From positions 29,975,896 through 30,039,895 of the forward strand of contig CM043960.1 in the NCBI GenBank assembly GCA_014529385.2: a DNA stretch of 64,000 nt, in the 5' to 3' direction. The position numbers and the translations under genes are program-made. This document shows positions 33,726-46,238 of this stretch, in pieces (the stretch's first letter is position 1; each line of letters opens with the position of its first letter). The DNA is from Adiantum capillus-veneris. Lineage: Eukaryota; Streptophyta; Polypodiopsida; Polypodiales; Pteridaceae. The notes under the pieces are model-generated. The model searched no databases. It was not told the origin of the DNA and was given only the letters and a program-made list of their open reading frames with translations.

Positions 33726-34289
33726 TGAACTCAGGGTGTCCCTTGAGAGAAACAAAAAATAGAGATTGCATGCAAGCATCGCGTGGCCCCTGCCCCCTCG
33801 TAACCCCATCAGCTCCATCAACACCTGGAGCCGCCATGCAGACCAACGCCCAAGAGAGAGAGAGAGAGAGAGAGAGCGGCCGCATCCGAGCCTAGACCAG
33901 CACAAGACCAAGAAATATATGTCCGATCTGTGCATCGGACCTCCCTCTCCTCATCTCTCTCCTCCAGCTGTCCCGCTACCTTTCCACATAAAAATTTTGC
34001 TCTTCTCCATTTGCTTTTCCTTTTCCCTTTCATCCGTCACCCAAGAAGGCATCTTCATAGATACCACCTTTTCAACCTTTAAAAAAGCGTTTTGGCCACT
34101 ACTATTTTGGATCAAAACCTTTTCATCTCTAACCCATGGATAGATTGTTTGGAATCTGGGGTTTGAGTTGAAACTTTGGCATGTTTTGGCTTGTATAATG
34201 CCCCCGTGACTACAAAATTTGGATTTGGAGCCGTCTATCCCCAAGACACAAGATACCTATAGTGAGTTGATATATATAGGGGACTTGGG

Positions 34290-34945
34290 TTGCCCCACTC
34301 ACCAAGATATGGAAGGAAAATTGGTCGAAAGAGCATTGGGAAGGAAGTCTGAATGCCATCTAAGAAGTCAAATGGCATGAATACATGAACTTTTTTGCTT
34401 TGGGAGCCATGCTGACTAGCCTTAAGGTTCGAGCTAGAGGGATATGCACTTACATTTGGTCTAGTTGCAGTTCAGCTTCGGAGGACCCACTACATCTATT
34501 TAGCAAGTGCCCTATCTCATGAAGTCTGGCACTAAAGTTTACAAACGGGTATGAAAACATGGAAGGTTATTTTCTTTAGAGATGATTTGATCCTAGGAGG
34601 GTGCAGCTTCCAGAGCCACGAGGTTCTGATGTGCACCCAAATCACCAAATTTTGTTACCTTAATCAAGTTTGGAAGTCTAGAAACCTTCGAGCATTTGAG
34701 GCCAAATTAGTTTTGGCGTCTCAGCTCCAAGCTTATTCACAGTGTGGGAGCGGAGCTAAAAAAGGGTCAACGAGTAATGATAAGGAATGGCTTCATGCAC
34801 TAAGTTGCCTTGACCGCTCAAGAGGCTCCTCGTAGCACCCTTGTGTTGGTTTCGATTGTGGTTGTGTGCAAGCCCCTTATGAAATCATTGCCACCTCAAG
34901 GCACATGGTGTGCTTGAGGGCGATTGTATTATTTTCTAGTTAATA
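34290..34945 (+). pseudogene. LINE ORF2 C-terminal fragment
   Basis: A decayed zf-RVT region (EDPLHLFSKCP near 34480-34515) is followed by the frame 34551-34835 with K-T-W-K-V-I-F-F-R-D-D-L-I-L-G-G and TQITKFCYLNQVWKSRN, matching the end of the LINE ORF2s in this window. The 3' untranslated part reaches about 34945 without a clear poly(A) tail and then meets the inverted repeat R2. Confidence 0.7.
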
Positions 34946-34946
34946 T

Positions 34947-36290
<1,344 letters not shown>

Positions 36291-37107
36291 CTCCACTTGT
36301 AAATTTCTCCACTTACAATGTGACGAATACTGACACAAGGATAACAGAGTATGTATGTGGATTTGCCACTATATAGTCAAACAAAATGAGGTGTAATGGA
36401 CATAATCAAGCGCCATAATCTCAAGCAATCTTGAATACAAGGGAAACTCTTACCATTTCAAACAAATCGATGTCCAAAAAGTGATGTAAAATTATGTAAG
36501 ACCCACATGTGCTCACAATTGACAAACAAAAGCCTGAAAGCAACACCTAGGCATGTTAGAGCTTTTCCGTCTTGTTCTCTAATTTGAGGATGCCATGCCT
36601 CAACATTATTTGACACGGGATCTTAAATGAAGTCTAGGTGGTGGGATTGACAGTGGAAAAGCTCGGGCACGTAAACAGAGGCGTGGGAAAAGGTAAACAA
36701 TGACACGAAAATTAAACAAAGATATGGGAGGGGAGTAAACAAGAGCCAACTTTATAAACATGTGAACTCACATGGGTTTCAACAATCCATATATGTCTGT
36801 GTGCTTAGTTCACCAAGCTTTCATCCTCGAGGTTTTGAGTTCGAATCTCAAATTACCGTCATGCATTGACTTTTTTTGCACCGTTTCTCAACCTCGAGAA
36901 TTGTGCATTTCACCCTCTGTCATCATTCCCACCGCCTTGGGGGCATGGGAAAATTTCTTTTTGGATTCTAGGATAGTATTTTACAAGCACGTGTTGTGTT
37001 CCTAGACCAAGGGGATTGTTCTTAGACCAAGCGGGTGTTGATAAACTAAGTATGATGAATTTCAACATTATAATTATAAGGGTTACTATTACGAAAGCTG
37101 TTTACTT
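36291..37107. other. Anonymous stretch with a tRNA-like segment
   Basis: A short duplication GTAAATTTCTCCACTT lies at 36283-36315. Apart from the tRNA-like segment at 36785-36855, nothing is recognised. A T run at about 37109-37119 may be the tail of LINE B. Confidence 0.45.
36785..36855 (+). other. tRNA-like segment (SINE head or tRNA relic)
   Basis: TTTGAGTTCGAATCTCAAA (36834-36852) forms a perfect T arm with the loop TTCGAAT and contains a B-box-like GAGTTCGAATC. About 35 bases upstream, TGTGCTTAGTTCACCAAG resembles an A box and D arm. There is no convincing acceptor stem, so it is not a functional tRNA gene. A tRNA-derived SINE is the simplest explanation. Confidence 0.4.
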
Positions 37108-37445
37108 TTTTTTTTTGTAAATGCTCATTTGAGCTGAATTTGAAGTAACTCAAAATAATACATGGAAACTCTAGCATATCTTTTGAACACGGGTTTCTAG
37201 CATATACAAAAAGGTCCGTTCAATGGGCGTAAAGGCCCCCGAGCAATTTGAGACCGTTGATCTTACACAATATATTATACATTTTCAAGATACCCATTAC
37301 GGATTCCTTCTACTCTTTCTTGTAAAGCTTACATTATTGATTTCTTATGCTAATAATAAGCCACCAACAAGTTTCCAAAACATGTTCTTTGTCGAAAGGA
37401 TCACGCTTCTTATGAAAGAGTACCACATTTCGAGATTGTCAAACT

Positions 37446-37612
37446 TTTTTTTTTTTTTTTAAGCAAAACTCACAATTGTGAGTGGATTATATTGAGCAGC
37501 CCAAAAAATTATAAGGTTTTGTCATGCTCATGTTAAGTCATGACAACATCCAGGGATCATAATTACAACGGCTATTAGGGCAGCCACTCCTACTACCCCG
37601 CCTCCACATTCT
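37446..37612 (-). mobile_element. Very short LINE 3'-tail insertion with TSD
   Basis: A 167-bp insert is flanked by AGATTGTCAAACT at 37433-37445 and 37613-37625. On the minus strand it is a LINE 3' end: untranslated sequence, the perfect palindrome ACTCACAATTGTGAGT (37468-37483) and a poly(A) tail of 15 (37446-37460). The same sequence ends LINE A at 38992-39110. Removing it restores LINE B coding order. It is a strongly 5'-truncated LINE copy. Confidence 0.85.
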
Positions 37613-39183
37613 AGATTGTCAAACTATTCTTAAAGCCATAGCTCTTACTATACGAATATCTCAGGAGATCCTCATTATTGATGCATCTAGAGCCCATAGA
37701 AAGGTCGCATCTAAAGAAGAGAGTATCCAAATGGGTGTACACCCATCTACAAAGTGAGCCCGTGAAGTCTCTGATTACCGGACATTCCTAGAATAGGTTT
37801 GAGAGGGTCTCATTCAAGTGCTTACATCTAGTGCAGGTTCCTTTGTCTAAACTTCTCTCTTTTGCTTTTTCCTCGGTAGGCATGACTCCAAAAAGCACCT
37901 TTCAAAGGAAAAGTTTGTGCCTCTCATCGCATTTGGCCTTCCAAATGTTTCCTACTACTCTTTTGTATTGCATGTCTTTTCATATATAGCTTTAGTATTG
38001 GGTGAATGAAAAAGCCTTTCTCCATACCACTTCCAAGATTTCCACTCCATAGGTGTGGAGGAGGGTTAGGCTTGAACTTTTTCCAGAACTCTAAAACCGA
38101 TAAGGATCTCCTCTTGGAGTGAAAATTTGTTGCTCAACTTTAGATGCTTCAGGGAATGCCATATCCCTTTCTTATAATCCCAAAAAGCATCCACGGTACC
38201 AAAGCCCTTGTTGTTGAGAGTCCTAGCTATTTCAATCCAATGCTTATTAAGTCCACTATGGGGGCCCAAGGAAACCGGTGCCAAGCCGTTCCCTTCCAAT
38301 ACCTGGTCTCTTCCTTCCATATAAGTGAGGATGTGGCTTTAAAATATTTATCACTAATTTTTTCCATAAATCCACCTAAGTTATCCTTTACACTGATGGG
38401 CGGGAGAAGCCTATTCTGTATGCCCAAGTTGAGCCAAGGCCCGCCTTTAGACTCCATGTGGGATTCCATAATCATTTCCCTTGCCATGCAAGCCCTGCTC
38501 TCTTTTGAATTAGCTAGGGTGCAAAAAAATTTAGCACATAATGCTAGACCATGAGTGAGAGGGTTAAGAATGCCAAGACCACCCTGAGCCTTAGGCTTAG
38601 CAATTGCTAACCATTAACTCCAGTGCCATGGTCTGTTGTTGTTAGTTTATTTCTCCACAAAAGCTCTTTGATTCATTTCAGAAAGACATTCCAATTTTCC
38701 CCGGATAGTTGCAAGAATGGTGAAGTGCAGATAATGTAGGGGATTAGGAAGGTGTTCATAATCGTAGCCCTCCAATGGAAAGGAGTTAGGATGTGAACTC
38801 CCAACGCTTCATTTTCTTTTTAATTCTTTCTTGAACCTAATCAAAAGCTTGTTTTGTGAGTATTTTCCTCCTTGATATGCACCCCCAAGTGTTGGAAGGT
38901 GTTACCTCTCTTAACAGTTTCTCCAGTCCACCATGAGGAACAAAATTGTCTTCTTCTAATAAAGAGATAAGCCTTTTTTTTTAATAGCAAAACTCACAAT
39001 TGTGAGTGAATTATATTGAACAGCCCAAAAATTTACAAGGTCGCTAAGCCATGACATCATCTAGGGACTATAATTATATCGATTATCAGGGCAGCCACCC
39101 CACCAACCCGCCACCTCCTCCTCGATACACAGGGTCCATAAAGTTGTCCTTTTGAGATCTTTTATTTACCGATGGCCAATATT

Positions 39184-40137
39184 TTACCCCGTCCTAGGCA
39201 TTCCATCTCCCGACAACAAGGCACAAGTAGTCCTAGACCAATCCTCCGAGTGTTGCTTGCACCCGAGCGTCCATATTAGCACTTTGCTTTCTTGAGTAAT
39301 TTCTGTGAAGCTTGCCACCTCCGAAACTCCTTCAAACACACAGAGGTCCCTTGTCTGCCATACATTATGTAAGAAGAAGTATCTGACGATTTGAGTGCTA
39401 ACGAGGAGGGCAAGACTTCCTGAATTCTTGCCTCCAAGGAATAGGTCAGTCTTGAAAAAACTAATTTTCCATGTTCTTTGGACCCACTTGCATATTTTCC
39501 CTGCAAGGCCTTTAATAGTTGGGCAGTCCATGAATAGGTGGGCCAGATCTTCTCTAGCCATCCTGCACCCCAAGCATTGATCTGACCCAATCCCTTTCTC
39601 CTGAATCTTCACCCCCATCGGTAGAGCACCCCTGTCCCAACTATCCGGTAGAGATGATAGTATAAGGAGAGCTCGCACTTCATCATCGAAATTGATTTTC
39701 AGGGCTATTATTGCTTTAGATATAATTTTGTAGGCCACCGACATCATCGTTAAAGGATGCCAATGTTTCAGTTGAGAACAGCAGATCTGTTTTGGGATGG
39801 GTTTGATAAGCCCTTTCTTTACACTTACCTCCAACGACCCTTCGACCATGGCTTTATTGGTCAATCTTGTGATTGGGGCCTTAAGATCATCCCAAAATTC
39901 TCTAAAGAATTCCACTGTCATCCCATCCCAACCAGGGGACTTTTCCTTGCCAAGGGCTTGCAATGCTAGTGAACATTTGGCTTTGGAGAATGTCCATTCC
40001 AAGCAATTAGCTTCTGAGTGGGGAATTTCCTTCTTGACACTCTGCAGTAAGGTCCCTCTGGCTCCTTCCACTTCTTGGGATTGGATCTCTGGCCATCCAA
40101 TGATTTGACTAAGATAGCTCAACATCAGACCAGCCAT
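39184..40137 (-). pseudogene. LINE A ORF2 C-terminal part with RT core replaced by a copia-gag-like patch (317-residue open frame)
   Basis: The frame begins in the ORF2 linker and reaches the RT start (GKEKSPGWDGMTVEFFREFW, residues about 92-111; IPKQICCSQLKHW; VAYKIISKA). Where the RT palm should follow, 20-odd residues resembling copia UBN2 gag appear (FDDEVRALLILSSLPDSWD, 39632-39702). The frame then enters the zf-RVT region (CLGCRMAREDLAHLFMDCP) and the usual ORF2 end (KTDLFLGG, VSTQIVRYFFLHNVW). No F-A-D-D box is present. The frame stays open across both joins. The family's ORF2 has well over 1 kb between these two regions. Open length may be chance; function is not implied. Confidence 0.75.
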
Positions 40138-40609
40138 CTCATCCTAGTTATGAACTGCTGTCCCTTTCTCATCATAGAGTGAGCGGACGTGGCACCGGCT
40201 CTTCTTGATTTTTAAAGCCCTAAAAAACTGCGTTTGATTGGAGGCTTCAGGTTGAAGGAAAGTCTCCCTCGAGAGAAGCCTTGCCTTTTGGATATCTTCT
40301 AACTGCTCATTAGCAAGGTTAGATTTGGCTTCGAGCCATCATTTGTGGTCCTCCTCAGTAGCATGCCCATTGGCTTTTGTGGAGGTAAGCAGCTGGACCT
40401 CCGTTGTAAGATGCAAAAGGTGTATCTCCCTAGCTTTCTTGAGCTGGGGGCCCGAGGTTTTGATTGTTTTCAGGATGCTCCGAGCAAAGAGGTCCCACAC
40501 ATTGTGTTTGTTGAGGTCAACATCTTTTTTGAGCTTACCCAGTGCTTTCTTAGTTAGATTCCTGAAAAGAGGGTCTTTGAATAGGTGTGCCCCTGTTACT
40601 AACAGTTTT

Positions 40610-41362
40610 TTCTCACCTTGGGGTATCCTCCTCCCCTTTATTCTTCTTAAAATGTATGTGCAAAGGAATGTGATCCGAGAGGCTTTTTTTTGGGACTACC
40701 TTCGTCTCCATCAACGACGGTATCCAGTCAGCTTGGTGTGAGCAATAGCATTTGTCCAGCCTTGAGGCAGTGCGGGCATACTGGAGGCTTGTATAGGTGA
40801 ACCCAGGCATGCTATTCCATGGGACGACTTCCCATAAGTTGATCATCGCCCACTTTTTGCACAAACTTTGCCATTTAGACCTTTCCGAGCCAGTCAACAT
40901 ATTTGAGGCTCCTATTCTATCCCTACGCTTTTCAACCATATTGAAGTCACCAAGCAACAACCACTCACCTTCAATAGGAGTATCTCTAAGATGCATCCAC
41001 ACTTTAGCTCTTTCTTTTGCATTGCAAGGGCCGTACACATTTACAACGGTGAAGGGATGTCCTTCCCATCTAATTCTGATCCCCAGGATTCTGTTGGATG
41101 GGTGGTTAAGAACCAACTTTGGCTCCAATTCTTTGCCCGGAATGCTGAGGATGCCACTAAAACCGTTACTTCCTTCTCCATAGAATACATGTTTCTTTCC
41201 TAGCACCTATTTTCTCTTGCTATGGGCATCTAAGTGGTGTTCTTGTATGGCCCAGCAGTTGACTGTCTTCTCCTTTTTTACTTCCTCCCAGAAAAGGGTA
41301 CTCTTCTTACGTGTTTTCAACCCCTTCACGTTCCAAGATTGGATAGTGAGATACTCCATCAT
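40610..41362 (-). pseudogene. LINE A ORF2 N-terminal part: apurinic-type endonuclease
   Basis: ORF2 starts at an ATG at 41362 or 41359 with TIQSWNVKGLK, the usual N-terminal strand of LINE endonucleases holding the catalytic Asn. The order continues with E-H-H (WAIQEHHLDA), GDFNMVE (near 40945), FTYTS and SDHIP (near 40660), the known endonuclease motifs. One in-frame TAG at 41207-41209 interrupts it between residues about 51 and 52. The rest of the domain is open for 197 residues, so it is only lightly damaged. The linker to the RT (40610-40140) is also recognisable, with stops. Confidence 0.82.
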
Positions 41363-41420
41363 TAATGAGGGGTTCATTGGGATAGAGGAACAAATTCTTC
41401 AGTATCTGAATCATTCCCCC

Positions 41421-41918
41421 CCTGGGGGATTCACTCTTCATACAAAACAGGACGCCACCTGCGAGCGAACAACTTTGATAAAACCCCTATATACGACTCA
41501 TATTAGGGAATATGACCCCCTTTCTACGCTTACAGGACAGTCAATGAAGAAAGCTATCATACCCCTATTTTACGTATAAAATTTAGGTCTCACATGATCT
41601 AACTGAGTAAAGCTAGTCAAAGAATGTGTAGAATAGTGACTAGCAACGTACTAAGGAACCACTTATGTTGATAATTGGATGTACCCTCAATTGGTATTAG
41701 TTTGACTTTCAAACTATGTGCCCAATCAGCCTGCTTTAGCTACTCGTCCAATTTTGACCTATCCAAAGTTGGTGTAAATCATCCCTTATCTATGACCGGC
41801 TTGATGCAAAATTTGATGTGTGTGACCTGATAAAAAAACTTCCTTTAAATTCATCCTAGTTCTAGTGCACATCGATGAGCAATTGTTATAAGTACTAAAC
41901 CGAGGTCAGCCCCCTCCC

Positions 41919-41956
<38 letters not shown>

Positions 41957-42134
41957 CCCTCCCAAAAACAATAAAAAAATAAAAATAATTGATACCCCCC
42001 TCCCTAAAGTTTAAGCTTGGGAGATAAATTATTGGGGACCTACCCCTAACTTATACGCTTATGTAACTTGTAAAAAACCCCCCTTGCCCTGCACTTACGT
42101 GGTGCGGTAAGTTTTCCATGGTGAATCCCCCGGG
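41421..42134. mobile_element. MULE-like non-autonomous TIR element, copy 2
   Basis: The 714-bp insert is flanked by CATTCCCCC at 41412-41420 and 42135-42143 (the following C run makes the exact length uncertain). The termini are CCTGGGGGATTCAC at the left and, inverted, CCCGGGGGATTCAC at the right, 13 of 14 matching, with further inner matches (AAAAC, CCACCTGC). It shares its interior, including a long poly-C tract at about 41919-41954, with copy 1 at 14151-14753. It sits in the ORF1-ORF2 spacer of LINE A. No transposase frame is present. Confidence 0.85.
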
Positions 42135-42300
42135 CATTCCCCCCCCCCCCCCCCTTCCCTTGGTCACAGGAGAATCCGGGGGTTCTAAGTCGGGGATTTC
42201 TTTTCTTGCAGTGCTGCAAATGGATTGTCCAATGGGACAGTGAAACCCCCTCCTTTTGAAGGGGTGGAGGATGAATTAGATCCTCTCACCTCAAGTGTTC

Positions 42301-43883
42301 TCACGACTTGAAGCACTTTGGATTCTCTTGCCACACTGCCTTCACTCTTCTGGCTCTTTTCAGATCAGGGACTTGGACAGCTGTCACCGTTGTCACTATC
42401 ATAAATTTGGGGGTAGCAACGGGAATGTCGATCCTATTATTATTGCCTGCCCCTTCAGAAGTTCGTTGTATGGGAATCAATTCCTCCACAATCGTATCCT
42501 GCATCTTAATATCCATTTTGTCACATACCATACCTCCTTTATCCTTCTCTGCATTTACCCCTTTGTTACTGCCTCCTTGCTTCTCCAACCCTTCCATCGG
42601 GGAATCCATTTTATTGGGGGCTGGTGCTGTCACAGCTGCAGTATCATTAGACTTCAAGGGGCAGTCCTTGGCAAAGTGTCCAAAGTTGTTGCATTCAAAA
42701 CATGCCCCAAAGTATGTTCCAAAGTTTAGCGGAATAGTAACTAGCCCTGCTCTGACATTGATAACCATGCTCTTAGGTGGAATTTTAGACACATCCCAGC
42801 CTATACAAACCCTGTTTGAGGTTCTGCCAAACCTTCTCTTGCTAGGTATAAACAACGGAGTTCCCAATTGGCTAGCAAGCATCTTGAAATTTTCCCACAG
42901 TCAACTAGGCAGACCCACAAGCTAAACCGAGACCAGATGAAACCCTTGTAAAGATTCAGCTGAGTCGAACATTGGCTCCCAAGGCACCACACAAACCGTA
43001 GTCCTATTAAAGACTAGGGGACCTTTGTCAAGGATCTTTTCCACATCGGAGGCCTCTTTGTATCTCACTGAGCAGAATCCTTTAGCTAGGTAAAAAGTAC
43101 TTTCAACTACCCCTCCATGGCCAAGAATATGAGGACCTTGTAGCCATTGAATCATCTCAAACCTGTTCTGGATTCTTCCACTGAACCCAAATACATGCGT
43201 TAGCTTAGCTTGCCTGGCTAACTTTTTTTTGATAATTGTTGGTGGTATCGCTATAGTAATAGCCTCGGCAACCTCCACCTGTTGGGGCAAAGACTTTTTT
43301 AAAGCGGAAAAGACCCAATCTACCAGCTCGTCTTCCACCAGCCCACTGTACTCTGTTTGGGAGCTAGTTCTTTTGTTGTTGTTAGGGCTGGATTCAATAA
43401 TTTTGTTGACTTCTAGCTCTTGTATTCTGCAGTTTTCCGATATCTCCTTCACTCGACAATCCTTCTGTTGAGCCTTTACCACAATCCTTGGAGTTAGGCC
43501 CCTTAACTATGCTAGCAAATGAGATGCCTAGCCTGCGAACTGCAGATGCACTTGACGCCTTATTTAGGGTTTAGGCATATGGGACCCTGAGTAGCCCTGT
43601 CTTTGAGGGTTTTAATCTCGAATTTGAACCCTTGAGCAGAGCCCATTTTCTCTCTTGGTTCCTCAGAAGGCGCTTTTCTAGTCGGTACAATTTTGTCATC
43701 TTTCATGGTTGAGGTTTTCGGCGAATTGGGGCTCGACATTTCCGCATCATGTAATGGTTTCAAAACCAAGCCGTCGCCTTCATCCATCGGCACTGCTAAC
43801 TCCATTTCGGATAGTTTACCGGCCGCTAACATATGTGAAAATTTTAGAATATCTTTGCCTGCGACTAACGCGTCGGGTTCCAT
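42301..43883 (-). pseudogene. LINE A ORF1: DUF4283-type domain and zinc knuckle
   Basis: The likely start is ATG at 43883 (MEPDALVAGKD). A frameshift between 43560 and 43482 separates the N-terminal 100 residues. The middle part (43482-42922) has the DUF4283-like order FSGRIQNRFEMIQWLQG, FCSVRYKEASDVEKIL and VVPWEPMFDSAESL, followed by two in-frame stops near 42920 and 42904. The C-terminal part (42882-42301) has a CCHC zinc knuckle C-F-E-C-N-N-F-G-H-F-A-K-D-C (near 42705-42664) with all four ligands intact. Plant L1 ORF1 proteins of this type are thought to bind the element RNA. The damage is slight compared with other LINEs here. Confidence 0.75.
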
Positions 43884-44270
43884 TACTAAGTGGCACACAA
43901 AAAGAGAGAGCAATAAACTCCCCTTCCAAAAGGGATATCTTAATAAAGGATTATTCGCTAAAAGGCCAAGGGAGAGGTCGACAAGATCACGATTATTAAC
44001 AAGGGCAAAAAGGTAGTATTTGGACTAAGGGCCTGGGTAATAACAAATAATCGCGATGATTAACAAAGCTATGGCACGATAGAGGTGGGTGTGCGAATGT
44101 CTTGCTTAGACGAGCGCAGAGCTGATCGCTCTCTCTGTGTCGAAAATGGTGTCCGGCGCACTGCTCTATTGAGGTCTTGTCGCAGAAGACGACTTTGTGT
44201 TGGACATGACCTTCTTGGTCCCACTGGGTGATACGATCATGAAGCATGTAGGTTAGGAAATACTCCACTA

Positions 44271-44272
<2 letters not shown>

Positions 44273-44320
<48 letters not shown>
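44273..44320. repeat. (GA)n microsatellite in the LINE A leader
   Basis: About 24 GA units lie within the 5' leader of LINE A, between its 5' end and ORF1. Confidence 0.9.
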
Positions 44321-44322
<2 letters not shown>

Positions 44323-45960
44323 TTCTGATCTGGCCTTCCATGCTCCTCTTTGTGTACTCCTGCGTCTGGCTTTCACTCTGCACTGTGGGGGACATTCTTA
44401 CACCGGTTAGCTACAATATTCGGCAACCTTAGATTCTTAACCCAATAAAGAGATAAGTCTTAACTTTCCTATGTTACATTAAGACCCCAAAGAGGTGGAA
44501 AACACCTAAACTATCTTCAAGGCCTTTCTTACATTATCCCCTTCCACTTGAAGAAAAAGTAAAGAATCATTCACAAACATCTTATTCAACAATTGATTAC
44601 CATTCTCGGTTTGAAGGCCTTAAATCTCTCCTCTAGCAGCTGCTTGCTCCAACATAGCTATCAAAGGATGGGTGCTCGGATGGGTGCAAGATTCAAACCA
44701 AAGGGGCGCTAAGGGGCATCCTTGAAGAATGGATCTCTTTACATCAAAGTAGCCAAATATTCTTGACATAAAGAGTAGTCTAGAGGAGCTACCTTTACCA
44801 AGAGTATTGACTGATGGATAGATTCATGGACGAAATCCCAAGGTCTACAATGTCTTGTGCACAAATGATTAGTTAGTTCTACCATATGATTTATCTAGGT
44901 CTAGTTGCAGTAAGATACATTCTTGTTTCTTGAACTTGGCATAATCCATACCTATCAAAGCCGCTAGGATGTTATCATAAATTGATTTTCCTTTGATAAA
45001 ACCATGTTGGTTGGGAGAGATAATATCTGTTAGCACAGGGGCCATTTTGCAGTACCTTATATACTATCGTGAACATTGTGATAGGTCTCCAATGTTTGAT
45101 CTAAGAGCACGCTACTTGCTTAGGGATGAGCTTGATAATTCCTTTCTTTATATCAAATTCAAGTGTTCCTTTGGTAGTTGCCTTGTTGATTACAAGTTAG
45201 GAGGATGGGCCCATGTATTCCAAGAACTCTTGATAAAACTCGATCGTGATCCCATCCCATCCTGGGGACTTTCTTTTGCCAGCTTTGTGAGAGTCATCCC
45301 TCATTCATCCAAAGTAAAGGGCCTCTCCAAGTAACGTGCATGGTCAGAGTCTACTAATGTCTAGGTGGCAGCAAAAATCTTAGCCCTGGCCTCTTGGAGC
45401 GTAGGAGAAGGAGAGTCCTCCTTTCCAATAATTTGGCTGAGGTAATCTAACATCAGTTTACCCATATGATCAGATTGATGATTTGGACTCCTTGATTGTC
45501 ACTCAAGAAAGTGATGGTGTCTTGTCTTTTTCTGGCCTTGATAGTCATGAGTAGTGAGTTTTTATTGGCTTCCTCACTCTTGATGTTCCTCTCCTTGGCT
45601 TGTAACGTCAGGAGATGAATCTCTTCCCCTCTCTTTCATGCAAGGTCTGCTTGATCTTCAATCATTCCTTGAGTTCTTGGTCAGAGGCCTTGCCTTGCAT
45701 TTTCTTTTGTCCTAGCTCCTCAAATATGGATTTGAAGGTTGAAATTTCTGTTGTTTTGCCTTCTTCAGTGTTGGTTCAACTCTCTTGATAGCAGTTTGAA
45801 TTTTCTTACTAAATCTTTTCCAACAGTCCGACCTTTCCATATTGATGTTGTGGCTAAGATCTTCCATGGCACAAGACACAAGGGCCTTAAAATGCACATC
45901 TTTAAATAGATGTTGTCAAACATGCACAAGCTTAGAAAAAGCAACAAAAAAAAAGGTACA

Positions 45961-46238
45961 GGCGATAGGCCTTTGCAACTATGCCCATTTTGTCATACTT
46001 ACAAGAGACTTGACACAGTAGAACTAAGCTGGTTCACTCAGGAGGCTCAGTTATCCGCCCAACTTATTTATGATTGAGCATCAGATGACCATGCCCTAAA
46101 GTCGACTTTCTATAGTTGTTACTAATCCACGATGCTAGGGACACCTAGGCAATGGGGCCTTGACTTTGCTTTTAAAACCACAAAGCCCTTGGAGAATCCA
46201 CAGTTTTGTGACTCTTCTTTTAAAATTTTATGACCGTA
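45961..46238. other. Short anonymous stretch
   Basis: No element or gene is recognised between the 5' side of LINE B and the Helitron-like end. A weak T-rich segment precedes the latter. Confidence 0.4.

Larger units (their letters stand above)
30744..34289. other. Gene-free stretch rich in CT microsatellites and small repeats
   Basis: Long CT tracts occur at about 30901-30972, 31111-31166 (preceded by CTT repeats), 31311-31336, 32272-32296 and 33257-33291, with GA tracts at 33690-33722 and 33855-33874. A copy of the AAACATAC repeat lies at 31901-32060. Frames between 33190 and 34240 on both strands are low-complexity Ser/Leu or Arg/Glu readings. No protein family is recognised. Confidence 0.6.
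38972..44443 (-). mobile_element. LINE A: 5.47-kb LINE with 14-bp TSD, inserted in LINE B
   Basis: The element is flanked by AATAAAGAGATAAG at 38958-38971 and 44444-44457. From its 5' end (right) it has a leader with a (GA)n tract (44273-44320), ORF1, a spacer that hosts the TIR element 41421-42134, ORF2, a 3' untranslated region with the palindrome ACTCACAATTGTGAGT (38992-39007) and a poly(A) tail (T run 38974-38982). The presence of ORF1, ORF2 and leader suggests a nearly full-length insertion. Its RT core is missing, so it cannot move by itself now. Confidence 0.88.
37108..45960 (-). pseudogene. LINE B: old minus-strand LINE, split by two later LINE insertions
   Basis: LINE B lies in three pieces, 45960-44458, 38957-37626 and 37432-37108. 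The first has the ORF2 linker (45897-45712), a decayed RT with F-V-N-D-S-L-L-F-L-Q (near 44570) in place of F-A-D-D, and GCPLAP (near 44720). The second has the thumb region (ILNPLTHGLALCAKFF, near 38540), two frames of about 85 residues (38487-38066) and the zf-RVT-like CTRCKHLNETLSNLF (near 37830). The third continues the end of ORF2 (RNVVLFHKKRD near 37420) and stops at a T run near 37109-37119. The pieces rejoin at the TSDs of the inserts. Many stops make it inactive. Confidence 0.7.
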
